From Ehretia macrophylla (taxonomy: Eukaryota > Streptophyta > Magnoliopsida > Boraginales > Ehretiaceae), in the NCBI GenBank assembly GCA_037974665.1, contig CM075773.1, forward strand, positions 25,608,353-25,672,352: a stretch of DNA of 64,000 nt. The letters are read 5' to 3'. A program made the position numbers and the translations under genes. Below the pieces are notes generated by a model. It ran no database searches. It was not told the DNA's origin and saw nothing but the letters and a program-made list of their open reading frames with translations. Numbering within the stretch: position 1 is the first letter of the stretch; every line of letters starts with the position of its first letter. This document shows, piece by piece, positions 1 through 12,959 of the stretch.

Positions 1-291
1 GAGAGCTCTACGACGGGACAGCCAAGCTATGCTTTGCTGTGCTTTTTTTCGGAGCCCAAAATCGAACGTTTTCCTCAGTTTCTGGACACTTTTCTTCTTC
101 TGTGCTATTTTTTCGTCCCGGATCGTACGTCGTGCGCCGCGAAAAGGGCGACAACCCAATCTGTCCCATTTTTGTTACCGAATCCCGCGGCACCTTGGGC
201 GAGACAGCTTCGCTTCGCATGGAGGCTGGGCCCGCAAGCCGAGGACGTGGAGCTTGGGACCTGGTCTCCATCGCTCCAATGACCATAACTT
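1..291 (+). repeat. partial satellite monomer at the left edge
   Basis: The window opens inside a monomer at the right half of the dyad (gagagctctacgacggg), about 50 bp after where its anchor would lie. The remaining 291 bp are collinear with a normal monomer. The array therefore continues to the left of the window. Confidence 0.97.
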
Positions 292-974
292 TTGATCCGT
301 GAAGAGTTAGGCGGCGCACAATATATCGTTGGAAAGCTCTCCGAGAGCTCTACGATGGGACAGCAAGCTTCGCTTCACTGGGCCTTATTTCGGAGCCCAA
401 AATCGAACGTTTTCATCAGTTTCGGGACATTTTTCTTTTTTTACGCTGTTTTTCCGTCCCGGATCGTACGTCGTGCGCTGCGAAAAGGGCGACAACCCAA
501 TCCGTCCCATTTTTGTTACCGAATCCCGTGGCACCTTGGGCGAGACAGCTTCGCTTCGTGTGGAGGCTGGGCCCGCAAACCGAGGGCGCAGGGCTTGGGA
601 CCAGGTCTCCGTCGCTACGGAGCCCATAACTTTTGATCCGTAAAGAGTTACGCGGCCCCCAGTATACCGTTGGAAAGCTCTCCGAGAGCTCTACGACGGG
701 ACAGCCAAGCTTCTCTTCGCTGTGCCTTTTTTCGGAGCCCAAAATCGAACGATTTATTCAGTTTCAGGACACTTTTCTTCTTTTGTGCTATTTTTCCGTC
801 CCGGATCGTAAGTCGTGCGCCGCGAAAAGGGCGACAACCCAATCCGTTCCATTTTTGTTACCGAATCCCGTGGCACCTTGGGCGAGACAGCTTCGCTTCG
901 CGTAGAGGCTGGGCCCGCAAAAAGAGGGCGTGGGGCTTGGGACCAGGTCTCCGTCGCTCCCGAGCCCATAACTT

Positions 975-1323
975 TTGATCCGTAAAGAGTTACGCGGCCC
1001 ACAGTATACCGTTGGAAAGCTCTCCGAGAGCTCTACGACGGGACAGCCAAGCTTTGCTTCGCTGGGCCTTTTTTCGGACCCCAAAATTGAACGTTTTCAT
1101 CAATTTCGGGACATTTTTCTTCTTTCGCGGTGTTTTTCCGTCCCGGATCGTACGTCGTGCGTGGCGAAAAGGGCGACAACCCAATCAGTCCCATTTTTGT
1201 TACCGAATCCCGCGGCACCTTGGGCGAGACAGCTTCGCTTCGCGTAGAGGCTGGGCCCACAAACCGAGGGCGTGGGGCGTGGGGCTTGGGACCAAGTCTC
1301 CGTCGCTCCGGAGCCCATAACTT
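975..1323 (+). repeat. 349-bp monomer with 7-bp insertion creating a G-quadruplex motif
   Basis: The unit gtggggc is tandemly duplicated. Positions 1268-1290 then read as four G-runs with 3-nt loops: GGG 1268-1270, GGGG 1274-1277, GGGG 1281-1284, GGG 1288-1290. Ordinary monomers have only three clustered runs here. The next monomer begins with the variant ttgatcagtaa. Confidence 0.9.
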
Positions 1324-3373
1324 TTGATCAGTAAAGAGTTACGCGGCCCACAGCATACCGTTGGAAAGCTCTTCGAGAGCTCTACGACGGGACAACCAAG
1401 CTATGATTCGCTGTGCCTTTTTTCGGAGCCCAAAATCGAACGTTTTCATCAGTTTCGGGACACTCTTCTTCTTTTGCGCTGTTTTTCCGTCCCGGATCGT
1501 ACGTCGTGCGCCACGAAAAGGGCGACAACCCCATCCGTCCCATTTTTGTTACCGAATCCCGCGGCAACTTGGGCGAGACAGCTTCGATTCGCGTAGAGGC
1601 TGGGCCCGCAAACCGAGGGCGTGGGGCTTGCGACCAATCTCCGTCGCTCCGGAGCCCATAACTTTTGATCCGTAAAGAGTTACGCGGCCCACAGCATACC
1701 GTTGGAAAGCTCTCCGAGAGCTCTACGACGGGACAGCCAAGCTATGCTTTGCTGTGCTTGTTTTCGGAGCTCAAAATCGAACATTTTCATCAGTTTCGGG
1801 ACACTTTTCTTTTTTTGCGCTGTTTTTCCGTCCCGGATCGTACGTCGTGCGTCACGAAAAGGGCGACAACCCAATCCGTCCTATGTTTGTTACCCAATCC
1901 CGCGCCACCTTGGGTGAGACAGCTTCGATTCGCGTAGAGGCTGGGCCCGCAAACCGAGGGCGTGGGGCTTGGGACCAGGTCTCTGTCGCTCCAGAGCCCA
2001 TAACTTTTGATCCGTAAGGAGTTACGCGGCCCACAACATACCGTTGGAAAGCTCTCCGAGAGCTCTACGACTGGACAGTTAAGCTCGCTTCGCTGGGCCT
2101 TTTTTCGGAGCCCAAAATCGTAGGTTTTCATCAGTTTCGGGACAGTTTTCTTCTTTTGCACTATTTTTTCGTCCCGGATCGTACGTCGTGCGCCGGGAAA
2201 AGGGCGACAACCCAATCCGTCCCATTTTTGTTACCGAATCCCGTGGCACCTTGGGCGAGACAGCTTCGCTTCGCGTAGAGGCTGGGCCCGCAAACCGAAG
2301 GCGTGGGGCTTGGGACCAGGTCTCCGTTGTTCCGGAGCCCATAACTTTTGATCCGTAAAGAGTTACGCGGCCCACAGCATACCGTTGGAAAGCTCTCCGG
2401 GAGCTCTACGACTGGACAGCCAAGCTTCACTTAGCTGTGCCTTTTTTCGGAGCCCAAAATCGTACGATTTCATCAGTTTCAGGACACTTTTCTTCTTTTG
2501 TGCTATTTTTCCGTCCCGGATCGTAAGTCGTGCGCCGCGAAAAGGGCGACAACCCAATCCGTCCCATTTTTGTTACCGAATCCCGCGGCACCTTGGGCGA
2601 GACAGCTTCGATTCGTGTAGAGGCTGGGCCCGCAAACCGAGGGCGTGGGGCTTGCGACCAAGTCTCCGTCGCTCCGGAGCCCATAACTTTTGATCCGTAA
2701 AGAGTTACGCGGCCCACAGCATACCGTTGGAAAGCTCTCCGAGAGCTCTACGACGGGACAGCCAAGCTCTGCTACGCTGTGCCTTCTTTCGGAGCCCAAA
2801 ATCGAACGTTTTCATCAGTTTCGGGACACTTTTCTTCTTTTGCGCTGTTTTTCCGTCCCGGATCGTACGTCGTGCGCCGCGAAAAGTGCGACATCCCAAT
2901 CCGTCCCATTTTTGTTACCGAATCCCGCGGCACCTTGGGCGAGACAGCTTCGCTCCGCGTAGAGCCTGGGCCCACAAACCGAGTGCGTGGGGTTTTGGAC
3001 CAGGTCTCCGTCGCTCCGAAGCCCATAACTTTTGATCCGTAAGGAGTTACGCGGCCGACAGCATACCGTTGGAAAGCTCTCCGAGAGCTCTACGATGGGC
3101 CAGCCAAGCGTTGCTTCGCTGGGCCTTTTTTCGGACCCCAAAATCGAACGTTTTCATCAGTTTCGGGACACTTTTCTTCTTTTGCGCTGTTTTTCCGTCC
3201 CGGATCGTACGTCGTGCGACGCGAAAAGGGCGACAACCCAATCCGTCCCATTTCTGTTACCGAATCTCGCGGCACCTTGGGCGAGACAGCTTCGCTTCGC
3301 GTAGAGACTGGGCCCACAAACCGAGAGCGTGGGGCTTGGGACCAGGTCTCCGTCGCTCCGGAGGCCATAAATT

Positions 3374-3722
3374 TTGATCCGTAAGGAGTTACGCGGCCCA
3401 CAGCATACCGTTGGAAAGCTCTCCGAGTGCTCTACGACGGGGCAGGCAAGCTTTGCTTCGCTGGGCCTTTTTTCGGAGCCCAAAATTGAATGTTTTGATC
3501 AATTTCGGGACATTTTTCTTCTTTCGCGGTGTTTTTCCGTCCCGGATCGTACGTCGTGCGTGGCGAAAAGGGCGACAACCCAATCCGTCCCATTTTTGTT
3601 ACCGAATCCCGCGGCACCTTGGGCGAGACAGCTTCGCTTCGCGTAGAGGCTGGGCCCACAAACCGAGGGCGTGGGGCGTGGGGCTTGGGACCAAGTCTCC
3701 GTCGCTCCGGAGCCCATAACTT
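3374..3722 (+). repeat. 349-bp monomer, second copy of the 7-bp insertion
   Basis: It has the same gtggggc duplication as monomer 975, with G-runs at 3667-3669, 3673-3676, 3680-3683 and 3687-3689. Neighbouring markers (ttcgcggtg, cgtggcgaaaag and the following ttgatcagtaa) match as well, so the two copies descend from one event at 2,399-bp spacing. Confidence 0.9.
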
Positions 3723-5774
3723 TTGATCAGTAAAGAGTTACGCGGCCCACAGCATACCGTTGGAAAGCTCTCCGAGAGCTCTACGACGGGACAGCCAAGC
3801 TATGCTTTGCTGTGCTTTTTTTCGGAGCCCAAAATCGAACGTTTTCATCAGTTTCGGGACACTTTTCTTCTTATGCGCTGTTTTTCCGTCCCTGATCGTA
3901 CGTCGTGCGCCGCGAAAAGGGCGACAACGCAATCCGTCCCATTTCTGTTACCGAATCCCGCGGTACCTTGGGCGAGACAGCTTCGATTTGCGTAGAGGCT
4001 GGGCCCGCAAACCGAGGGCGTGGGGCTTGCAACCAAATCTCCGTCGCTCCGGAGCCCATAACTTTTGATCCGTAAAGAGTTACGCGGCCCACAGCATACC
4101 GTTGGAAAGCTCTCCGAGAGCTCTACGACGGGACAGCCAAGCTTTGCTTCGCTGGGCCTTTTTTCGGAGCCCAAAATCGAACGTTTTCATCAGTTTCGAG
4201 ACACTTTTCTTCTTTTGCGCTGTTTTTCCGTCCCGGATCGTACGTCGTGCGCCGCGAAAAGGGCGACAACCCGATCCGTCCCATTTCTGTTACCGAATCT
4301 CTTGGCACCTTGGGCGAGACAACTTCGATTCGCGTAGAGACTGGGCCCACAAACCGAGAGCGTGGGGCTTGGTACCAGGTCTCCGTCGCTGCGGCGCCCA
4401 TAGCTTGTGATCGGTAAAGACTTCCGCGCCCCAGAGCATATCGTTGGAAAGCTCTCGGAGAGCCCTACGACGGGGCAGCCAGGCTGTGCTTCGCTGGTCC
4501 TTTTTTCGGAGCCCAAAATCGGACGTTTTCATCAGTTTCGGGACACTTTTCTTCTTTTGCGCTGTTTTTCTGTCCCGGATCGTACGTCGTGCGCCGCGAA
4601 AAGGGCGACAACCCAATCCGTCCCATTTTTGTTACCGAATCCCGCGGCACCTTGGGCGAGACAGATTCGATTCGCGTAGAGGCTGGGCCCGCAAACCGAG
4701 GGCGTGGGGCTTGCGACCAAGTCTCCGTCGCTCCGGAGCCCATAACTTTTGATCCGTAAAGAGTTACGCGGCCCACAGTATACCGTTGGAAAGCTCTCCG
4801 AGAGCTCTACGACGGGACAGCCTTGCTACGCTTCGCTGTGCCTTTTCTCGGAGCCCAAAATCGAACGTTTTCATCAGTTTCGGGACACTTTTCTTCTTTT
4901 GCGCTGTTTTTCCGTCCCGGATCGTACGTCGTGCGCCACGAAAAGGGCGACAACCCAATCCGTCCCATTTTTGTTACCGAATCCCGCGGCACCTTGGGCA
5001 AGACAGCTTCGATTCGCGTAGAGGCTGGGCCCGCAAACCGAGGGCGTGGGGCTTGCGACCAAGTCTCCGTCGCTCCGGAGCCCATAACTTTTGATCCGTA
5101 AAGAGTTACGCGGCCCACAGCATACCGTTGGAAAGCTCTCCGAGAGCTCTACGATGGGACAGCCAAGCTTCGCTTCGCTGGGCCTTTTTTCAGAGCCCAA
5201 AATCGAACATTTTCATTAGTTTCGGGACACTTTTCTTCTTTTGCGCTGTTTTTCCGTCCCGGATCGTACGTCGTGCGCCGCGAAAAGGGCGACAACCCAA
5301 TCCGTCCCATTTTTTTTACCGAATCCCGCGGCACCTTGGGCGAGACAGCTTCGCTTCGCGTAGAGGCTGGGCCCACAAACCGATGGCGTGGGGCTTGGTA
5401 CCAGGTCTCCGTCGCTCCGGGGCCCATAACTTTGGATCCGTAAAGAGGTACGCGGCCCACAGCATACCGTTGGAAAGCTCTCCGAGAGCTCTACGACATG
5501 ACAGCCAAGCTATGCTTCGCTGTGCCTTTTTTCGGAGCCCAAAATCGAACGTTTTCATCAGTTTCGGGACACTTTTCTTCTTTTGCGCTGTTTTTCCGTC
5601 CCGGATCGTAGGTCGTGCGCCGCGAAAAGGGCGACAACCCAATCCGTCCCATTTTTGTTACCGAATCCCGCGGCACCTTGGTCGAGACAGCTTCGCTTCG
5701 CGTAGAGGCTGGGCCCGCAAACCGAGGGCGTGGGGCTTGGGACCAGGTCTCCGTCGCTCCAGAGCCCATAACTT

Positions 5775-6123
5775 TTGATCCGTAAAGAGTTACGCGGCCC
5801 ACAGCATACCGTTGGAAAGCTCTCCGAGAGTTCTACGACGGGACAGCCAAGCTATGCTTCGCTGTGCCCTTTTTCGGAGCCCAAAATCGAACGTTTTCAT
5901 CAGTTTCGGGACACTTTTCTTCTTTTGCGCTGTTTTTCCGTCCCGGATCGTACGTCGCGCGCCGCGAATAGGGCGACAGCCCAATCCGTCCCGTTTCTGT
6001 TACCGAATCCCGCGGTACCTTGGGCGAGACAGCTTCGCTTCGCGTGGAGGCTGGGCCCGCAAACCGAGGGCGCAGGGCGTGGGGCTTGGGACCAGGTCTC
6101 CGTCGCTCCGGAGCCCATACCTT
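5775..6123 (+). repeat. 349-bp monomer with a related 7-bp insertion
   Basis: Here the inserted unit reads gcagggc before gtggggc. G-runs lie at 6068-6070, 6075-6077, 6081-6084 and 6088-6090, with loops of 4, 3 and 3. The background differs from the other two insertion copies (CpG-rich subfamily, gggcgacagcccaatcc). This may be an independent duplication or a converted copy. Confidence 0.88.
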
Positions 6124-9100
6124 TTGATCCGTAAGGAGTTACGCGGCCCACAGCATACCGTTGGAAAGCTCTCCGAGAGCTCTACGACGGGGCAGCCAAG
6201 CTGTGCTTCGCTGGGCCTTTTTTCGGAGCCCAAAATCGAACGTTTTCATCAGTTTCGGGACACTTTTCTGCTTTTGCGCTGTTTTTCCGTCCCGGAGCCG
6301 ACGGCCCGCGCCGCGAAAAGGGCGACAACGCAATCCGTCCCATTTTTATTACCGAATCCAACGGCACCTTGGGCGAGACAGCTTCGCTTCGCGTAGAGGC
6401 TGGGCCCACAAACCGAGAGCGTGGGGCTTGGTACCAGGTCTCAGTCGCTCCGCAGCCCATACCTTTTGATCAGTAAAGAGTTACGCGGCCCACAGCATCC
6501 CGTTGGAAAGCTCTCCGAGAGCTCTACGACGGGGCAGCCAAGCTGTGCTTCGCTGGGCCTTTTTTCGGAGCCCAAAATCGAACGTTTTCATCAGTTTCGG
6601 GACACTTTTCTTCTTTTGCGCTGTTTTTCCGTCCCGGATCGTACGTCGTGCGCCGCGAAAAGGGCGACAACGCAATCCGTCCCATTTTTATTACCGAATC
6701 CAACGGCACCTTGGGCGAGACAGCTTCGCTTCGCGTAGAGGCTGGGCCCACAAACCGAGAGCGTGGGGCTTGGTACCAGGTCTCCGTCGCTCCGGAGCCC
6801 ATAACTTTTGATCCGTAAGGAGTTACGCGGCCCACAGCATACCGTTGGAAAGCTCTCCGAGAGCTCTACGACGGGGCAGCCAAGCTATGCTTCGCTGGGC
6901 CTTTTTTCGGAGCCCAAAATCGAACGTTTTCATCAGTTTCGGGACACTTTTCTGCTTTTGCGCTGTTTTTCCGTCCCGGATCGTACGTCGCGCGCCGCGA
7001 CTAGGGCGACAGCCCACTCCGTCCCGTTTCTGTTACCGAATCCCGCGGCCCCTTGGGCGAGACAGCTTCGCTTCGCGTGGAGGCTGGGCCCGCAAACCGA
7101 GGGCGCAGGGCTTGGGACCAGGTCTCCGTCGCTCCGGAGCCCATAACTTTTGATCCGTAAGGAGTTACGCGGCCCACAGCATACCGTTGGAAAGCTCTCC
7201 GAGAGCTCTACGACGGGGAAGCCAAGCTGTGCTTCGCTGGGCCTTTTTTCGGAGCCCAAAATCGAACGTTTTCATCAGTTTCGGGACACTTTTCTGCTTT
7301 TGCGCTGTTTTTCCGTCCCGGATCGTACGTCGCGCGCCGCGGAAAGGGCGACAACCCAATCCGTCCCATTTCTGTTACCGACTCCCGCGGCACCTTGGGC
7401 GAGACAGCTTCGCTTCGCATAGAGGCGGGGCCCGCAAACCGAGGACTAGGGGCTTGGGACCAGGTCTCCGTCGCTCCGGAGCCCATAACTTTTGATCCGT
7501 AAGGAGTTACGCGGCCTACAGCATACCGTTGGAAAGCTCTCCGAGAGCTCTACGACGGGACAGCTAAGATTATCTCTGCTGGGCCTTTTTTCGGAGACCA
7601 AAATCGAACGTTTTCATCAATTTCGGGACATTTTTCTTCTTTCGCGCTGTTTTTCCGTCCCGGATCGTACGTCGTGCGCCGCAAAAAGGGCGACAACCCA
7701 ATCCGTCCCATTTTTGTTACCGAATCCCGCGGCACCTTGGGCGAGACAGCTTCGCTTCGCGTAGAGGCTGGGCCCGCAAACCGAGGGCGTGGGGCTAGGG
7801 ACCAGGTCTCCGTCGCTCTGGAGCCCATAACTTTTGATCCGTAAAGAGTTACGCGGCCCACAGTATACCGTTGGAAAGCTCTCCGAGAGCTCTACGACGG
7901 GACAGAAAAGCTACGCTTTGCTGTGCCTTTTTTCGGAGCCCACAATGGAACGATTTCATCAGTTTCAGGACACTTTTCTTCTTTTGTGCTATTTTTCCGT
8001 CCCGGATCGTACGTCGTGCGCCGCGAAAAGGGCGACAACCCAAGCCGTCCCATTTTTGTTACCGAATCCCGCGGCACCTTGGGCGAGACAGCTTCGCTTC
8101 GCGTAGAGGCTGGGCTCGCAAACCGAAGGCGTGGGCCTTGGGACCAGGTCTCCGTCGCTCCGGAGCCCATAACTTTTGATCCGTAAAGAGTTACGCGGCC
8201 CACAGCTTACCGTTAGAAAGCTCTCCGAGAGCTCTACGACTGGACAGCTAAGATTAGCTCCGCTGGGCCTTTTTTCAGAGCCCAAAATCGAAGGTTTTCA
8301 TAAGTTTCGGGTCACTTTTCTTCTTTCGCGCAGTTTTTCGTCCCGGATCGTACGTCGTGCGCCGCGAAAAGGGTGACAGCCCAATCCGTCCCATTTTTGT
8401 TACCGAATCCCGCGGCACCTTGGGCGAGACAAGTTGCTTCGTGTAGAGGCTGGGCCCGCAAACAGAGGGCGTGGGGCTTGGGACCAGGTCTCCCTCGCTC
8501 CGGAGCCCATAACTTTTGATCCGTAAAGAGTTACGCAGCCCACAGCATACCGTTGGAAAGCTATCCGAGAGCTCTACGGCAGGACAGCCAAGCTACGCTT
8601 CGCTGGACCTTTTTTCGGAGCCCAAAATCGAACGTTTTCATCAGTTTCGGGACACTTTTCTACTTTTGCGCTGTTTTTCCGTCCCGGATCGTACGTCGTG
8701 CGCCGCGAAAAGGGGGACAACCCAATCCGTCCCGTTTCTGGTACCGAATCCCGCGGCACCTTGGGCGAGACAGCTTCGATTCGCGTAGAGGCTGGTCCCG
8801 CAAACCGAGGGCGTGGGGCTTGCGACCAAGTCTCCGTCGCTCCCGAGCCCATACCTTTTGATCCGTAAGGAGTTACGCGGCCCACAGCATACCGTTGGAA
8901 AGCTCTCCGTGAGCCCTACGACGGGGCCGCCAAGCTGTGCTTCGCTGGGCCTTTTTTCGGAGCACAAAATCGAACGTTTTCATCAGTTTTGGGACACTTT
9001 TCTTCTTTTGCGCTGTTTTTCCGTCCCGGATCGTACGTCGTGCGCCGCGAAAAGGGCGACAACCCAATCCGTCCCATTTTTATTACCGAATCCCGCGGCA

Positions 9101-12100
9101 CCTTGGGCGAGACAGCTTCGATTCGCGTAGAGGCTGGGCCCGCAAACCGAGGGCGTGGGGCTTGCGACCAAGTCTCCGTCGCTCCGGAGCCCATAACTTT
9201 TGATCCGTAAAGAGTTACGCGGCCCACAGCATACCGTTGGAAAGCTCTCCGAGAGCTCTACGACGGGACAACCAAGCTATGCTTTGCTGTGCCTTTTTTC
9301 GGAGCCCAAAATCGAACGTTTTCATCAGTTTCGGGACACTTTTCTTCTTTTGCGCTATTTTTCCGTCCCGGATCGTACGTCGTGCGCCGCGAAAAGGGCG
9401 ACAACCTAATCCGTCCCATTTTTGTTACCGAATCCCGCGGCACCTTGTGCGAGACAGCTTCGCTTCGCGTGGAGGCTGGGCCCGCAAACCGAGGGCGCAG
9501 GGCTTGGGACCAGGTCTCCGTCGCTCCCGGGGCCAGAACCTTTGATCCGGAAGGAGTTACGCGGCCCACAGCATACCGTTGGAAAGCTCTTCGAGAGCTC
9601 TACGACGGGACAGTCAAGCTACGCTTCGCTGGGCCTTTTTTCGGAGCCCTAATCGAACGTTTTCATCAGTTTCGGGACATTTTTCTTCTTTTGCGCTATT
9701 TTTCCGTCCCGGATCGTACGTCGTGCGCCGCGAAAAGGGCGACAACCCAATCCGTACCATTTCTGTTACCGAATCCCGCAGCACCTTGGGCGAGACAGCT
9801 TCGCTTCGCATAGAGGCTGGGCCCGCAAACCGAGGGCGTGGGGCTTGGGACCAGGTCTCCGTCACTCCGGAGCCAATAACTTTTGATCCGTAAAGAGTTA
9901 CGCGGCCCATAGCATACCGTTGGAAAGCTCTCCGAGAGCTCTACGACGGGACAGCCAAGCTTTGCTTCGCTGTGCCTTTTTTCGGAGCCCAAAATCGAAC
10001 GATTTCATCAGTTTCAGGACACTTTTCTTCTTTTGTGCTGTTTTTCCATCCCGGATCGTACATCGTGAGCCGCGAAAAGGACGACAACCTAATCCGTCCC
10101 AATTTTGTTACCGAATCCCGCGGCACCTTGTGCGAGACAGCTTCGCTTCGCGTAGAGGCTGGGCCCACAAACCGAGGGCGTGGGGCTTGGGACCAAGTCT
10201 CCGTCGCTCCGGAGCCCATAACTTTTGATCCGTAAAGAGTTACGCGGCCCACAGCATACCGTTGGAAAGCTCTCCGAGAGCTCTACGACGGGGCAGCCAA
10301 GCTGTGCTTCGCTGGTCCTTTTTTCGGAGCCCAAATTCGAACGTTTTCATCAGTTTCGGGACATTTTTCTTCTTTCGCGCTGTTTTTCCGTCCCGGATCG
10401 TACGTCGTGCGCCGCGAAACGGGCGACAACCCAATCCGTCCCATTTCTGTTACCGAATCCCGCGGCACCTTGGGCGACACAGCTTCGCTTCGCGTAGAGG
10501 CTGGGCCCACAAACCGAGGGCATGGGGCTTGGGACCAAGTCTCCGTCGCTCCGGAGCCCATAACGTTTGATCCGTAAAGAGTTATGCGGTCCACAGCATA
10601 CCGTTGGAAAGCACTCCGAGAGCTCTAGGACGGGACAGCCAAGCTACGCTTCGCTGTGCCTTTTTTCGGAGCCCAAAATCGAACGTTTTCATCAGTTTCG
10701 GGACACTTTTCTTCTTTCGCGCTGTTTTTCCTGCCTGGATCGTACGTCGTGCGACGCGAAAAGGGCGACAACCCAATCCGTCCCATTTTTATTACTGAAT
10801 CGCGTGGCACCTTGGGCGAGACAGCTTCGCTTCGCGTAGAGGTTGGGCCCGCAAACCGAGGGCCTGGGGCTTGCGACCAAGTCTCCGTCGCTACGGAGCC
10901 CTTAACCTTTGTCCCCTAAAGAGTTCCGCGGCCCACAGCATACCGTTGGAAAGCTCTCCGAGAGCTCTACGACGGGACAGCCAAGCTTTGCTTCGCTGGG
11001 CCTTTTTTCGGAGCCCAAAATCGAACGTTTTCATCAGTTTCAGGACACTTTTCTTCTTTTGTGCTGTTTTTCTGTCCCGGATCGTACGTCGTGCGCCGCG
11101 AAAAGGGTGACGACCCAATCCATCTCATTTTTGTTACCGAATCCCGTGGCACCTTGGGCGAGACAGCTTCGATTCGAGTAGAGGCTGGGCCCGCAAACCG
11201 AGGGCGTGGGGCTTGCGACCAAGTCTCCGTCGCTCCGGAGCCCATAACTTTTGATCCGTAAAGAGTTACGCGGCCCACAGCATACCGTTGGAAAGTTCTC
11301 CGAGAGCTCTACGACGGGACACCCGAGTTATGCTTCGCTGGACCTTTTTTCGGGGCCCAAAATCGAACGTTTTGATCAGTTTCGGGACACTTTTCTTCTT
11401 TTGCGCTGTTTTTCCGTCCCGGATCGTCCGTCGTGCGCCGCGAAAAGGGCAACAACCCAATCCGTCCCATTTCTGTTACCGAATCCCGCGGCACCTTGGG
11501 CGAGACAGCTTCGCTTCACGTAGATGCTGGGCCTGCAAAATGAGGGCGTGGGGCTTGGGACCAAGTCTCCGTCGCTCCGGAACCCATAAATTTTGATCCG
11601 TAGGGAGTTACGCGGCCCACAGTTTAAAGTTAGAAAGCTCTCCGAGAGCTTTACGACGGGACAGCAAGCTATGCTTCGCTGTACCTTTTATCGGAGCCCA
11701 AAATCGCTTGTTTTCTTCAGTTTCGGGACACTTTTCTTCTTTTGCGCTGTTTTTCCGTCCCGGATCGTACGTCGTGCGCCGCGAAAAGGGCGACAACACA
11801 ATCCGTCCCATTTTTGTTACCGAATCCCGCGGCACCTTGGGCGAGACAGCTTCGCTTCGCGTAGAGGCTGGGCCCACAAACCGAGGGCGTGGGGCTTGGG
11901 ACCAAGTCTCCGTCGCTTCGGAGCCCATAACTTTTGATTCGTAAAGAGTTACGCGGCCCACAGTATACCGTTGGAAAGCTCTCCGAGAGCTCTACGACGG
12001 GACAGCCAAGCTATGCTTCGCTGGGCCTTTTTTCAGAGCCCAAAATCGAACGTTTTCATCAGTTTCGGGACACTTTTCTTCTTTTGCGCTGTTTTTCCGT

Positions 12101-12959
12101 ACCGGATCGTACGTCGTGCGCCGCGAAAAGGGCGACAACCCAATCCGTCCCATTTTTGTTACCGAATCCCGCGGCACCTTGGGCGAGACAGCTTCGCTTG
12201 GCGTAGAGGCTGGGCCCACAAACCGAGGGCGTGGGGCTTGGGACCAGGTCTCCGTCGCTCCGGAGCCCATAACTTTTGATCCGTAAAGAGTTACGCGGCC
12301 CACAGTATACCGTAGGAAAGCTCTCCGAGAGCTCTACGACGGGACATCCAGGCTAGGCGTGGCTGTGCCTTTTTTCGGAGCCCAAAATCGAACGTTTTCA
12401 TCAGTTTCGGAACACTTTTCTTCTTTTGCGCTGTTTTTCCGTCCCGGATCGTACGTCGTGCGCCGCGAAAAGGGCGACAACCCAATCCGTCCCATTTTTG
12501 TTACCGAATCCCGCGGCACCTTGGGCGAGACAGCTTCGATTCACCTAGAGGCTGGGCCCGCAAACCGAGGGCGTGGGGCTTGCGACCAAGTCTCCGTCGC
12601 TCCGGAGCCCATAACTTTTGATCCGTAAGGAGTTACGCGGCCCACAGCATACCGTTGGAAAGCTCTCCGAGAGCTCTACGACGGGACAGCCAAGCTAAGC
12701 TTCGCTGGGCCTTTTTTCGGAGCCCAAAATCGAACGTTTTCATCAGTTTCGAGACACTTTTCTTCTTTTGCGCTGTTTTTCCGTCCCGGATCGTACGTCG
12801 TGCGCCGCGAAAAGGGCGACAACCCGATCCGTCCCATTTCTGTTACCGAATCCCTTGGCACCTTGGGCGAGACAGCTTCGCTTCGCGTAGAGGCTGGGCC
12901 CGCAAACCGAGTGCGTGGGGCTTGGGACCAGGTCTCCGTCGCTCCGGAGCCCATAACTT
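6124..12959 (+). repeat. array segment 2: 20 monomers, mixed subfamilies
   Basis: Monomer starts: 6124, 6466, 6808, 7150, 7492, 7834, 8176, 8516, 8858, 9200, 9542, 9883, 10225, 10567, 10909, 11251, 11593, 11934, 12276, 12618. Monomers 6124 and 6466 are adjacent near-copies sharing gacaacgcaatcc and ccgaatccaacggc, which suggests a single-monomer duplication. However, 6124 also has a private GC-rich patch near 6295-6311. Monomers 9883 (atcgtacatcgtgagcc) and 10567 (cctgcctggatcg) carry rare markers that reappear about 47-49 kb away. Monomer 10909 has a damaged anchor (tttgtcccctaaag). Monomer 8176 is 340 bp. Confidence 0.97.

Larger units (their letters stand above)
292..6123 (+). repeat. array segment 1: 17 monomers, two sharing a 7-bp insertion block
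   Basis: Monomer starts: 292, 633, 975, 1324, 1665, 2007, 2348, 2690, 3032, 3374, 3723, 4065, 4407, 4749, 5091, 5433, 5775. Monomers 975, 3374 and 5775 are 349 bp. The block beginning at 975 and running into the 1324 monomer recurs from 3374 into 3723 (spacing 2,399 bp): both copies share the 7-bp insertion and the following anchor variant ttgatcagtaa. Monomer 2690 carries the rare marker gaaaagtgcgacatccc, seen again only at 61.3 kb. Monomer 4065 shows acccgatccg plus cttggcacc, a subfamily that recurs along the array. Monomer 5433 has an anchor substitution (tttggatccg). Confidence 0.97.

Noticed and set aside
5128..5778. 216-codon open frame crossing two monomers (also 19137-19787, and about 190 codons on the minus strand at 26406-26987 and 30824-31402)
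   Set aside because: Each arises where a point change or small indel removes the stop that normally ends the frame. The product is simply two monomer translations joined.
9100..9140. tRNA-like gene suggested by a TTCGATTC motif
   Set aside because: There is no cloverleaf around it, the motif is mutated in most monomers, and the flanks are ordinary satellite.
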